Positions 16,234-24,177 of a stretch of DNA of 64,000 bases are shown here, piece after piece (within the stretch, counting starts at the first letter, position 1; each line of letters starts with the position of its first letter). Made by a program: the position numbers and the translations under genes. Location: contig NZ_CP019698.1 in the NCBI RefSeq assembly GCF_002005145.1, positions 2,852,001-2,916,000 of the forward strand. The letters are read 5' to 3'. This DNA comes from Desulforamulus ferrireducens. GTDB taxonomy: Bacteria > Bacillota > Desulfotomaculia > Desulfotomaculales > Desulfotomaculaceae. The notes under the pieces were generated by a model. The model saw only the letters and a list, made by a program, of their open reading frames with translations, ran no database searches and was not told the DNA's origin.

Positions 16234-17811
16234 CTAGGCCAGAATTTTTTCCACCTCTTCGGCATCTGCTTCCATTACATAGCGGATACCGCTAATCTCT
16301 GCTGCTTCAGGGGTTAAGGCCACTAAATCATCCCGGGTAATATACTCCAGGGAGAACTTCCGAGCACCGCACATAAATTGCCGCAGACCTTGAGCCAGAC
16401 GTTCAAAGTAGGTGTAAACACCAATGGCACCCACAGGCAGAGTTGCAAAACGTTCACCCAATTTGCTCTGAAGCACAGCGGTATTGATAAAGATTTGCTC
16501 CAGGGTTTCTCCGTATTTTTTGTATTCGTTAGGCACCTTGCCAGCCTTAACCATTTCACCAATGTTCTTGCCAACCATAGCGGCAGTGAGGGCAGAACGG
16601 GCCATACCGATGGCTTTAACATAGGGAGCGCCCATGGCCAAACCTTTGTACATATGATCTTCCAGAGTAAAACCGCCGGCCATGGCAATGGGCGGCACAT
16701 ATTCACCCTTGGCAGCTAAACGGTCGCAATACTGGGTTAACAGAGACTGGAGATAAACAGTGGGCACACCCCATTCGTTCATCATCCGCCAGGGGCTCAT
16801 GCCGGTACCACCGCCGGCACCATCAACAGTAAGTAAATCAATCTTTGCCATAGAGGCAAACTTCACCGCACGGGCCAGGTCCGCTGGACGGTAGGCACCG
16901 GTCTTTAAGAATACATATTTAGCACCGGCTGCACGCAGTTCTGCAACCCGCTGCATAAAGCTTTCTTCTGAAACCATGCCAATTCTGGAATGGCGTTCAA
17001 ACTCTTTAAAGGCACCTGCTTGGTAAGCAGCCTGCACTTTCTCATCTTCCGGGTCGGGTAAAACGATATAGCCACGGCCTTTTAATTGTAAAGCCCGTTC
17101 CAAACTATATAGTTTTACTTCGCCACCGATATCCTTAGCACCTTGACCCCACTTAATCTCTACCGCTTCTACGCCCAACTTTTCTATAGCATACTCCTGG
17201 ACACCCAGTTTGCTATCTTCCACATTGGCCTGCACAGCAATAAAACCTGCACCCTGGGACCATTCTTGGAAATCTTTAACTCTTCTGGCCAGGTTGGGGG
17301 AATGAACCACCCGGCCATTTTTTATTTCCACATTGGGGTCCATGGCGCAAACATTTTCGCCAATGGCAATACCGACACCGGCAATGGCGCAGCCGGCAGC
17401 CAGATGATCCCAGTTGTCAGCAGCTACATTGGTGGAACCCATGGCAGCTACAACAATGGGAAGATTAAGTTTAAGGTCTTTGTTGGCACCTAAATAGGTT
17501 TCCAAATTAACAGCCGGGAAAATAGCTTTGTCGGAATCGGCTTCTATGCCCTGAGCTCCCACAGCCGTACCCATAATATTAAAGTGAGAGTAATCAACGG
17601 GATAATCCTTTTGGGAAGCAGAGGTGGTTTTGCCGAAGGGTTGGGGATATAGTACTTCCTTACCACGCACGGCGGATTTACCAATTTCACAAAAACCTGG
17701 GCAACCATCAAGGCAGGTGGTGCACATACCGCTGAATGCGCAATAGCTTTCGGGGGTGCGAAGTTTAGTCATGGTTGCCGTGCTGGCATTAATGCCTTTA
17801 CTTAGAGTCAT
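16234..17811 (-). CDS. FMN-binding glutamate synthase domain protein (stand-alone GltB core)
   Basis: This 525-residue protein corresponds to the central FMN-binding (alpha2) part of the glutamate synthase large subunit, with TIM-barrel motifs 'PIVVAAMGSTNVAADNWDHL', 'VEIKWGQGAKDIGGEVKL', 'LLTVDGAGGGTGMSPW' and 'PPIAMAGGFTLEDHMYKGLA'. It lacks the glutaminase domain and carries an N-terminal cysteine cluster 'CAFSGMCTTCLDGCPGFC' that could hold an iron-sulfur centre. In stand-alone form such proteins are called archaeal-type GltB. ATG at 17811 follows AGGAGG by nine bases. It lies between two glnA-family genes, which supports a role in glutamate formation from glutamine. Its electron donor and amidotransferase partner are not in the window. 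Confidence 0.88.
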   Translation of the reverse strand: MTLSKGINASTATMTKLRTPESYCAFSGMCTTCLDGCPGFCEIGKSAVRGKEVLYPQPFGKTTSASQKDYPVDYSHFNIMGTAVGAQGIEADSDKAIFPAVNLETYLGANKDLKLNLPIVVAAMGSTNVAADNWDHLAAGCAIAGVGIAIGENVCAMDPNVEIKNGRVVHSPNLARRVKDFQEWSQGAGFIAVQANVEDSKLGVQEYAIEKLGVEAVEIKWGQGAKDIGGEVKLYSLERALQLKGRGYIVLPDPEDEKVQAAYQAGAFKEFERHSRIGMVSEESFMQRVAELRAAGAKYVFLKTGAYRPADLARAVKFASMAKIDLLTVDGAGGGTGMSPWRMMNEWGVPTVYLQSLLTQYCDRLAAKGEYVPPIAMAGGFTLEDHMYKGLAMGAPYVKAIGMARSALTAAMVGKNIGEMVKAGKVPNEYKKYGETLEQIFINTAVLQSKLGERFATLPVGAIGVYTYFERLAQGLRQFMCGARKFSLEYITRDDLVALTPEAAEISGIRYVMEADAEEVEKILA

Positions 17812-17856
17812 CTCTCATAACCTCCTGATATTTTTAAAGTGGCAGGAAAAAACTTA

Positions 17857-19158
17857 CTAATAATTGGTCAGATATCTTTCCAACTCCCAAGGGTGCACAT
17901 GGTCATGGAATTCATCCCATTCTTTACCTTTAGCCTCCAGATAAGATTCAAAGATAAGTTGACCCAAACTCTGCCGGATGAACTCATCCTGTGCCAGGGC
18001 CCACAAGGCTTCACCTAAATTGCGGGGTATCCGCTGGCAACTCTCGTCATCATCCAAGGAAACAGGCAACGGCAAGTTTTCCTTAATACCCTTTAGGCCA
18101 GCCTGCATTACCAGGTCTAAGGCCAGGTAAGGATTGCAGGTAGCATCGGGACTACGCAGGATAATTCTGGTATCACTTCCCCGCTGGGAGGGAATCCTAA
18201 TCATTGATTTTCTGTTGCCTTCCGACCAGCCCCTAAGCACTCGATCCAGCTCTGAATTGCCCAAACGCTTGTAGGAATTAACCAGGGGATTGATTATAGC
18301 GGTTAGGGCATCGGCATGTGTTAACAGCCCGCCAGTGAAGCCACCTGCCAATTTACTAAGTCCGTTGGGGGACTCACTGTCCCACAGAGCATTCTCTGCC
18401 TCCTGGTACAGACATAGACTAAGAGCCATTCCGGAACCATTATGCCCCGGCAAAGGTTTCGGCATAAAGGAAGCATGTAAACCATGCCTTTGGGCTATGG
18501 TTCTCACCACAAACTTAAAGGTGGCAATCTTATCTGCCATACTCAAAGGGTCTTCTTCCCGCAGCACTATTTCATGCTGACCAGGGGAACTCTCGTGGTG
18601 ACTGGAGACAATTTGAAAGCCCATTTCTTCCAGGGTTAGCACCATATCCCGACGGGCATTTTCACCCAGATCCACCGGAGTTAAATCACAAAGCCCTGCA
18701 TTATCGTGAGTTTTGGCAATGGGGTGGCCTTGTTGGTCGGTGTGGAAAAGAAAAAATTCTATCTCCGCACCTACGGTAAGTTCCAAACCACTTTCTTCCC
18801 AGGTAGCCACGGAATCTTTTAGCTTACTACGAACACAGCCTGCATAGGGCTGACCATCGGCAGAAATCATATCACAGATGAGTCGTGCCACGGCACCCTC
18901 ACGGGGACGCCAGGGAAAAACTTGAAAGGTGCGGGGGTCCGGTTTAAGAAAGACATCGGTTTGTCTTGGCCCATATTTCCCTTCCAACACTGCACTATCT
19001 AAGCCAATTTTGTTGGCCAGCGCCCTTTCTAATTCTTCCACAGTGACCGCCACATTCTTAAAATTACCTTGAATATCTGTGAACTGTAAGCGCACAAATT
19101 TGACATGGTATTCCTTTGCTCTTTCAATTACATCCTGTGCTGTGAGTGGCTGCATCAT
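17857..19158 (-). CDS. Glutamine synthetase paralog lacking key active-site residues (probable pseudoenzyme)
   Basis: The 433-residue protein aligns with type I glutamine synthetase along its whole length ('FVRLQFTDIQGNFKNVAVT', '[16 protein letters not shown]', 'GAEIEFFLF', 'PGQHEI', 'NPYLALDLV'). Compared with the intact GlnA two genes downstream, three active-site elements are changed: 'GSGMHLNQS' is 'GSGMALSLC' (metal-ligand His to Ala245), the flap motif 'GYEAP' is 'GNSELD', and 'RIELRSPD' is 'RIILRSPD' (metal-ligand Glu to Ile333). 'FDGSSIEGF' is also replaced by 'LDSAVLEGK'. It probably cannot make glutamine and may sense a ligand or modify the true enzyme; this is inference. ATGATG starts follow GGCGGAGGAGG. 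It has its own promoter and leader terminator. Confidence 0.9.
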   Translation of the reverse strand: MMQPLTAQDVIERAKEYHVKFVRLQFTDIQGNFKNVAVTVEELERALANKIGLDSAVLEGKYGPRQTDVFLKPDPRTFQVFPWRPREGAVARLICDMISADGQPYAGCVRSKLKDSVATWEESGLELTVGAEIEFFLFHTDQQGHPIAKTHDNAGLCDLTPVDLGENARRDMVLTLEEMGFQIVSSHHESSPGQHEIVLREEDPLSMADKIATFKFVVRTIAQRHGLHASFMPKPLPGHNGSGMALSLCLYQEAENALWDSESPNGLSKLAGGFTGGLLTHADALTAIINPLVNSYKRLGNSELDRVLRGWSEGNRKSMIRIPSQRGSDTRIILRSPDATCNPYLALDLVMQAGLKGIKENLPLPVSLDDDESCQRIPRNLGEALWALAQDEFIRQSLGQLIFESYLEAKGKEWDEFHDHVHPWELERYLTNY

Positions 19159-19227
19159 TATCCTCCTCCGCCATCATTCTGGTAGCCTGATAGGCATTAT
19201 TCATCATTGTACCCAAAATGTTGCTTT

Positions 19228-19285
19228 AAAAAAAAGACGTCCCAACTAGACCCTTGTAAATTAAAGGTCCAGTTGGGACGTCTTT
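19228..19285 (-). terminator. Leader terminator (attenuator) upstream of the GlnA-like gene
   Basis: AAAGACGTCCCAACT (19233-19247) pairs over 15 bp with AGTTGGGACGTCTTT (19271-19285), with further GACC/GGTC pairing inside. On the minus strand it is followed by TTTTTTTTT. It sits about 30 bases after the predicted transcription start and 70 bases before the GlnA-like start codon, directly behind an ANTAR regulator gene; ANTAR proteins act by antitermination at such sites. Confidence 0.85.
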
Positions 19286-19314
19286 GCCCCAAAAAGTATT
19301 AACCTGTAGTTTGT

Positions 19315-19343
19315 AATATACATTTATTTATTAACCCAGTCAA
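19315..19343 (-). promoter_or_regulatory. Sigma-A promoter of the GlnA-like/GltB operon
   Basis: On the minus strand TTGACT (19338-19343) and TATATT (19315-19320) are separated by exactly 17 bases. The transcript would begin just ahead of the leader terminator and after the ANTAR gene stop codon, so the leader is short and dominated by the terminator. Confidence 0.75.
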
Positions 19344-19389
19344 CAATTTAACTGAGAATATATTGTATACAATTACTTCCTCGTAAGGA

Positions 19390-19968
19390 TTACCCTTTAG
19401 ACAGGCTGTTGATCACTAGCTGTGCAATTTTGGCCAGGGAACAACAACGATCCATACTTAATTTTTGCAAATGACGATGGGCTGTTGCTTCACTAAACCC
19501 CTTTTTCTCTATTAAAAGACATTTGGCTTTTTCAATCAGCTTTCGTTCTTCCAGTTCTTTCTTTAAGCTTTTATTCTCCTTCGACAGCCGGGTTAGGCGC
19601 TTAAAAATACCCATGGCCATTTCCAGGGTAGGAATTAAGCTGGTTTCATCCACCGGTTTTAATAAATATCCTAATACCGCTGAAAACTTGGCCTCCTCAA
19701 TAATGTCTCTGTCATTTTGGGAAGTAATGAGCACAACCGGGGCCAGATGGTGTTCTTCAATGACCCGAGCAATCTCTAAACCCTTACTGCCCGGGAGCTT
19801 TGCCTCCATAATAATAATATCCGGCTCGGTTTGAAAAGCTGCCTGGAGGGTGCTCTGACTATCTTCTGTTTCTGCAGCCACCAAATAACCATGTTGTGTC
19901 AGCAAGTCTTTCAATCTTTTGCGGTAGTCTTGATCTGGGTCCGCCAGCAGAACTCGCTTGCCAAACAT
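19390..19968 (-). CDS. ANTAR-domain response regulator (nitrogen cluster)
   Basis: A receiver domain (residues 1-115) is joined by a short coiled segment ('RLSKENKSLKKELEERKLI') to a C-terminal ANTAR RNA-binding domain (about 135-190, 'IEKAKCLLIEKKGFSEATAH'). ANTAR proteins bind paired stem-loops in leader RNA and block terminators. The usual phospho-acceptor Asp is Glu55 in 'IIIMEAKLPG', so normal phosphorylation is unlikely; 'ITSQND' and 'LLKPVDE' are retained. ATG at 19968 follows GGTGGGGGG and is preferred to the in-frame GTG at 19992. It directly precedes the attenuated GlnA-like operon. In clostridia a homologous antiterminator (NitR) adjoins glnA, which supports a nitrogen role. Confidence 0.88.
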   Translation of the reverse strand: MFGKRVLLADPDQDYRKRLKDLLTQHGYLVAAETEDSQSTLQAAFQTEPDIIIMEAKLPGSKGLEIARVIEEHHLAPVVLITSQNDRDIIEEAKFSAVLGYLLKPVDETSLIPTLEMAMGIFKRLTRLSKENKSLKKELEERKLIEKAKCLLIEKKGFSEATAHRHLQKLSMDRCCSLAKIAQLVINSLSKG

Positions 19969-20079
19969 CTGATTCCCCCCACCCAAAGACACTATTGCTT
20001 CTCTATAATAATCCTGTCCAGGGGAAGATGTCTATTTATTTTCATCCATTCTTTAATATTTCCACAAATTACCTGGTTG

Positions 20080-20739
20080 CTATCTAAAATTTTCTTTCTC
20101 AAACTTAGCCATTTTATCCCGTTGTCCAAAAACAACAACCTTATCGCCATCCTCCAAGATGGTAGAGGCCTTGGGCTGAATGGTTTCATTGCCTCGATAG
20201 ACCAACATGATGGACACACCATAACGTCTGGGAATATCCATATCCTTAAAGGTTTTCCCCGTAAAACCTTTACCTATCTCCATCTGCTCCACCACAAAAC
20301 CTTGGGGTAATTCCAACAGGTCTATCACTGCATCGTTGCCAATCACATGAGCCAGGCGACGACCAATATCCCGCTCCGGGAAGACAATCCTATCCGCCCC
20401 CATTTTAGTTAGAACATTACCCCTTCTTTGGGAGGATGCCTTGACCGAGACCACAATCCCAGCTTCTTTTAAAATGTGGGTGGCGATTAACGCTCCTTCA
20501 AAGTCCTGGCCAATGGCCACCACAGCCTCATCAAAATTCTTTTCTCCCACAATTTTGCTTAACTCTTCATCATCCTCGCCCACATCGAGGATAGCCCCGG
20601 AAACAATCATATCTCTCACAGAATCTAAAGCTTCCTCGTCTAAATCAATGGCAAAAATATCGTGACCCTTTTCAAACAGACCTTCGATCACCCCACGACC
20701 AAAACGGCCCACACCAATTACCAAGACCGACTTTTTCAT
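20080..20739 (-). CDS. ktrA: KtrA-type potassium uptake regulatory subunit (RCK)
   Basis: KtrA forms the cytoplasmic octameric ring that gates the KtrB potassium channel according to bound nucleotide. The protein shows an RCK_N Rossmann domain with 'VIGVGRFGRGVIEGLFEKG' and acidic 'AIDLDEEALD', followed by an RCK_C (TrkA_C) domain from about residue 140 ('VVEQMEIGKGFTGKTF'). ATG at 20739 lies after AAAGGATGG and gives 219 residues; the frame from 20751 starts inside the ribosome site. It lies 15 bases after the KtrB gene and is surely co-transcribed. RCK_C domains can bind c-di-AMP (known for the family), which may matter since a c-di-AMP riboswitch occurs elsewhere in the window. Confidence 0.92.
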   Translation of the reverse strand: MKKSVLVIGVGRFGRGVIEGLFEKGHDIFAIDLDEEALDSVRDMIVSGAILDVGEDDEELSKIVGEKNFDEAVVAIGQDFEGALIATHILKEAGIVVSVKASSQRRGNVLTKMGADRIVFPERDIGRRLAHVIGNDAVIDLLELPQGFVVEQMEIGKGFTGKTFKDMDIPRRYGVSIMLVYRGNETIQPKASTILEDGDKVVVFGQRDKMAKFEKENFR

Positions 20740-20754
20740 AAGCCAAACCATCCT

Positions 20755-22062
20755 TTAACCAATTAATATGTCTTCCTTTAAGTAGCGCAAACGACGTTGT
20801 TCTTGCTTGGTTAAGAAAATCACCAGAGATAGTACTCCTATCCGACCAATAAACATTAAAATTGTAAGCAAAATTTGTCCAAAGGGTGATAACTCTCCGG
20901 TAATGCCCATGGAGAGACCAACAGTGGCCAGGGCAGAGACTACTTCAAAAAGCACCGGCATAAAGGGTAATTTTTCTATGACCATAATGAGCAAGGTGCT
21001 AAAGCTCACCAACAGCATGGCAATGACCGCTACCGTAAAGGCCTTGGTCACACTTTCCGGAGCAATTTCCCGTTCCCACAGCACCACTTCTTTTCTACCC
21101 CTGGCAATGGCCCAAATTGCCAAAATAATGGTACCTACTGTGGTGGTTTTAATTCCACCACCCACAGATCCGGGACTGGCACCAATAAACATCATCATGA
21201 TCATGAGAAAAATAAAAGGTTCCGTCCAGTTGTTCACAGCAACCGTGGTAAACCCTGCTGTTCTGGTTACCGCCTGAAAGAGACTCTCTACTATTTTGCC
21301 CGGTAAATCCAGGTCAGCCAACAATCGCTGGTACTCGCTGAAAAAGTAAAAGATAGTCCCAATGAAAATAATCATACCAGTAACCCAAAACACTAACCGA
21401 CTATGCAAACTCATTCTCCGCCACTTACGCAGCACCAGGATTTCCTGTAACACCACATAACCCAGGCTGCCCAGAAATATTAATACCATATAAACACAAA
21501 GTAAGGCCGGATAGGAACGGTAGATGATCAGGCTTTGTCCTGTTACATCTAATCCCACTCCGTTAAAGGCACTGACAGATTGAAAGATAACAAAGAATAG
21601 TCCTTCCCCTATCCCCTTATCCCAGAGATTGGGGGTAAGAAAAGCCATAAGCAGGGCACCCACGCCTTCAATAATCAGTGTTAGGATAATAATACTCTTA
21701 ACCAGACGCAAAATACCCGCCATACTAAAGGTATTACGATCCTGAACTATCAGGGCCCGATGGGCCAGCTGTATTCTCAAGCCCAGAGCCATAAAAAAGA
21801 TGGTGGTGAAAACCATCAGTCCTAAACCGCCAATTTGCATCAAGATAAGTAAGACTGTTTGTCCAAACATTGTCCAGTGGCTGGCGGTGGGGACTACAGT
21901 AAGCCCGGTCACCGTTAAAGCGGATACGGCCGTAAACCATGCCTGTAAAAAACTTGTCTGACCGGTGGCAGCCCCTGGCAACATTAGCAGCAAAGTGCCC
22001 AATAGGCCAACCGCCCCATAACTAAAAATTAAGATTTCTGCTGGTCTAAATTTATTGTTCAA
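20755..22062 (-). CDS. ktrB: KtrB-type potassium uptake membrane subunit (TrkH family)
   Basis: An integral membrane protein of 435 residues with the four repeated M1-P-M2 units of the Trk/Ktr family. Selectivity-loop segments are visible, such as 'TGLTVVPTASHW', 'FNGVGLDVTGQS', 'ITRTAGFTTVAVN'-like 'TRTAGFTTVAVNNW' and 'SALATVGLSMGITGELS', each centred on a conserved Gly. It imports K+ with Na+ coupling in characterised homologs. The start is TTG at 22062, seven bases behind GGAG. It is the first gene of a ktrB-ktrA operon and diverges from tatA across a 190-base intergenic region in which I saw no riboswitch. Confidence 0.92.
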   Translation of the reverse strand: MNNKFRPAEILIFSYGAVGLLGTLLLMLPGAATGQTSFLQAWFTAVSALTVTGLTVVPTASHWTMFGQTVLLILMQIGGLGLMVFTTIFFMALGLRIQLAHRALIVQDRNTFSMAGILRLVKSIIILTLIIEGVGALLMAFLTPNLWDKGIGEGLFFVIFQSVSAFNGVGLDVTGQSLIIYRSYPALLCVYMVLIFLGSLGYVVLQEILVLRKWRRMSLHSRLVFWVTGMIIFIGTIFYFFSEYQRLLADLDLPGKIVESLFQAVTRTAGFTTVAVNNWTEPFIFLMIMMMFIGASPGSVGGGIKTTTVGTIILAIWAIARGRKEVVLWEREIAPESVTKAFTVAVIAMLLVSFSTLLIMVIEKLPFMPVLFEVVSALATVGLSMGITGELSPFGQILLTILMFIGRIGVLSLVIFLTKQEQRRLRYLKEDILIG

Positions 22063-22199
22063 CTTAATTCTCCATTAATTTACATTTTAAAAAATATTTT
22101 TTCATAATTATAATACCTAATATGCTGTTTCATGGCCATTTTAAAATTAAAAATTATTGTTTTATTCTGCCTTTATACTTATGTAAACTTTTTGTCTTA

Positions 22200-22228
22200 T
22201 TGACCCAAGGGACAACTTGCTTTATTAT
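22200..22228 (+). promoter_or_regulatory. Sigma-A promoter of tatA
   Basis: TTGACC (22200-22205) and TATTAT (22223-22228) are spaced by 17 bases, 24 bases before the tatA start codon, with the AAAGGAGG ribosome site between. Confidence 0.7.
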
Positions 22229-22252
22229 TAAGATGTAAAGGAGGTAGATGGC

Positions 22253-22453
22253 ATGTACGGAGCTTTGCAACCTACTCACTTGGTTTTAATCTTAATTGTA
22301 GTCTTAATTATCTTTGGCCCCGGCAAATTAAAGGGATTAGGAAAATCCCTGGGTGAAGGCTTACGGGACTTTAAAAATGCTGTGAATAGTAATGACGAAG
22401 ATAAAGTAGAAAAAATTGAAAGTAAACCAGAATCTAAAACAGATTCTAAGTAA
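22253..22453 (+). CDS. tatA: TatA/TatE-type twin-arginine translocase subunit
   Basis: TatA oligomerises in the cytoplasmic membrane to pass folded proteins through the Tat pathway. The 66-residue protein has the expected single N-terminal helix ('HLVLILIVVLIIFGPGKLKG') with the FGP hinge, an amphipathic helix ('LGKSLGEGLRDFKNAV') and a charged tail. It is close to the family's minimal size. ATG follows AAAGGAGGTAGATGGC. It is monocistronic, with its own promoter and terminator; tatC is not in the window. Confidence 0.92.
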   Translation: MYGALQPTHLVLILIVVLIIFGPGKLKGLGKSLGEGLRDFKNAVNSNDEDKVEKIESKPESKTDSK

Positions 22454-22465
22454 GGTCTTAAATCC

Positions 22466-22494
22466 GGGCTGACTAGTTGTGTCAGCCCTTTTTT
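22466..22494 (+). terminator. Terminator of tatA
   Basis: GGGCTGAC pairs with GTCAGCCC around TAGTTGT and is followed by TTTTTT. Confidence 0.92.
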
Positions 22495-22654
22495 ATTTGC
22501 CCTGCCAAACCCGCTTTCCCCTGTCATACATGCCCAGCTCCATCATATCTATAAAATGTATAGTGTCACAACGGCGTGACCCTTCTTTAAGAGGATCAAA
22601 CTACTTCAGGTATTGTGGTGCTGGTTTTTATTTTTTTTACAAGGGGGTAAAAAA

Positions 22655-23788
22655 ATGGGTAAAGGTAAAATTAAAAAGGTCTTCCCCGGGGGCAATACCG
22701 CCCAAGGTTTCTTCTCTTATTACCAGTATATGATAGAACCAAACGCTACCAGAATTTTTTGTATCAAAGGTGGACCGGGAGTGGGTAAGTCCACTTTTAT
22801 GCGTTATATTGGCGAACAAATGGTGGAGCGGGGCTACGACATCGAGCATCATTGCTGCTCCTCGGATAATGGTTCACTGGACGGCGTGGTCATCCCAGCC
22901 ATTAAGGTAGCTCTTTTGGATGGCACCGCTCCCCACGTGGTTGATCCCAAAAACCCCGGGGCAGTGGATGAGATTATTCACTTAGGCGATTATTGGCAGG
23001 AGGATAAACTGCGGGCCAATAAAGAGGCAATTTTAAAATCTAACCGTAGGGTAGGACGTCTGTTTAAAATTGCTTACCATCAACTGGCTGAAGCCAAAAC
23101 CATTAAGGATGAACTGGACAGTTACTATGCCGAAGCCATCAATATGGGTGGTGTTCATGGCATTATTCATAATATTGCCGAAGACATATTGGAGGATGTG
23201 ATGGAGGATGGCCAATTACAGTTTGCCACAGAACCTAAGGACAGACACCTCTTTGCCACCGCCTTTACTCCCCAGGGGCAAACACATCACCTGGAAACCA
23301 TCTTAGCAGACCTGGAAAAACTGTATTTTATTACCGGCGAAGCCAGTGCCATTGGTTCCCAGGTGGTGGGTACCCTGGCCAAAGCTATGCATATACACGG
23401 TCTGGATACCGAGGTTTACCATTGTGCCTTTGAGCCAACGGCAGTGGACTTGGTTATTATGCCCGCCCTGAAAATAGGCATCATGAAGGATATACCCGGT
23501 ATAGATTTTAAACTGCAGGACATTTCAGGCCTGAGGAAAATTAAAATTAGGGATCTTAATCAATATCTAGACCAGTCTGTGCTGGCGGTTTACGATAAGG
23601 AAATTAAATGTGCCCGGGAGCGTCTTCACTCGGCCCTCTGCCGAGCCATAGGTTATATTGCCGCTGCCAAGGCAGAACATGATATTATGGAACAATATTA
23701 TATCCCCGCCATGGACTTCGAGGCAATTAACGCTAAGCGGGGGGAAATTTTAGCCAGGATCTTAAAATATGCCGAAGAGTTTAAATAA
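22655..23788 (+). CDS. PRK06851-type P-loop ATPase, function unknown
   Basis: A 377-residue protein with an N-terminal Walker A 'GGPGVGKST' (residues 39-47) and the conserved 'FFSYYQYMIEPNATRIFCIK' lead-in of the PRK06851 family. The C-terminal half repeats parts of the fold ('FEPTAVDLVIMPALKIG'). The family is found mostly in spore-forming Firmicutes; its role is not established. ATG at 22655 follows AAGGGGG; the frame from 22613 has no ribosome site. It is a single-gene unit with a long leader of about 160 bases after tatA's terminator and its own terminator downstream. Confidence 0.82.
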   Translation: MGKGKIKKVFPGGNTAQGFFSYYQYMIEPNATRIFCIKGGPGVGKSTFMRYIGEQMVERGYDIEHHCCSSDNGSLDGVVIPAIKVALLDGTAPHVVDPKNPGAVDEIIHLGDYWQEDKLRANKEAILKSNRRVGRLFKIAYHQLAEAKTIKDELDSYYAEAINMGGVHGIIHNIAEDILEDVMEDGQLQFATEPKDRHLFATAFTPQGQTHHLETILADLEKLYFITGEASAIGSQVVGTLAKAMHIHGLDTEVYHCAFEPTAVDLVIMPALKIGIMKDIPGIDFKLQDISGLRKIKIRDLNQYLDQSVLAVYDKEIKCARERLHSALCRAIGYIAAAKAEHDIMEQYYIPAMDFEAINAKRGEILARILKYAEEFK

Positions 23789-23795
23789 GCTGTAG

Positions 23796-23827
23796 GGTTC
23801 CATCTGTTAGGGTGGAACCTGTTTTTT
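23796..23827 (+). terminator. Terminator of the PRK06851-type gene
   Basis: GGTTCCA pairs with TGGAACC around a ten-base loop and is followed by TGTTTTTT. Confidence 0.85.
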
Positions 23828-24177
23828 ATACCTTTAAAAAGTATAAGTTTTCTCAAGAAAGTATAAGATTTCTATATGATGAAGTTATTACAAAAACTAA
23901 GGCTATACCTGCATTTTTTAAGGACTGTAAAGACCATTTTTTTTCTAATTACCACTTTAAAAAATTGTTAGTTTTGTTCATAATATCTAAAGATTCAAAA
24001 TAATATAAGTGTATGTTTTGTAACTATTTAAAAAACTTCAAAATTTTTAACGTTTAAAAAAAGGATTTTTCTTCGGACTGTCGAAAAGTGTCAATCTAGA
24101 CCTGTTTAAATGCCATATTATTTTGTCATACATGTCAATACCGATAACTATGTCTTATGGTAACGGAGGAAAAAAAC
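23828..24177. other. AT-rich intergenic region without a recognisable gene
   Basis: About 350 bases of low-GC sequence. A near-direct repeat AAGTATAAGTTTTCT / AAGTATAAGATTTCT lies at its start. The only open frame (23812-24003) has no ribosome site and a biased composition. TGTCATACATG near 24124 might be part of a sporulation-type promoter for the next gene, but I could not find a matching -35 element. Confidence 0.5.

Noticed and set aside
23812-24003. 63-codon frame in the AT-rich gap
   Set aside because: It starts inside the terminator of the preceding gene, has no ribosome site and is rich in Lys/Phe from AT bias.
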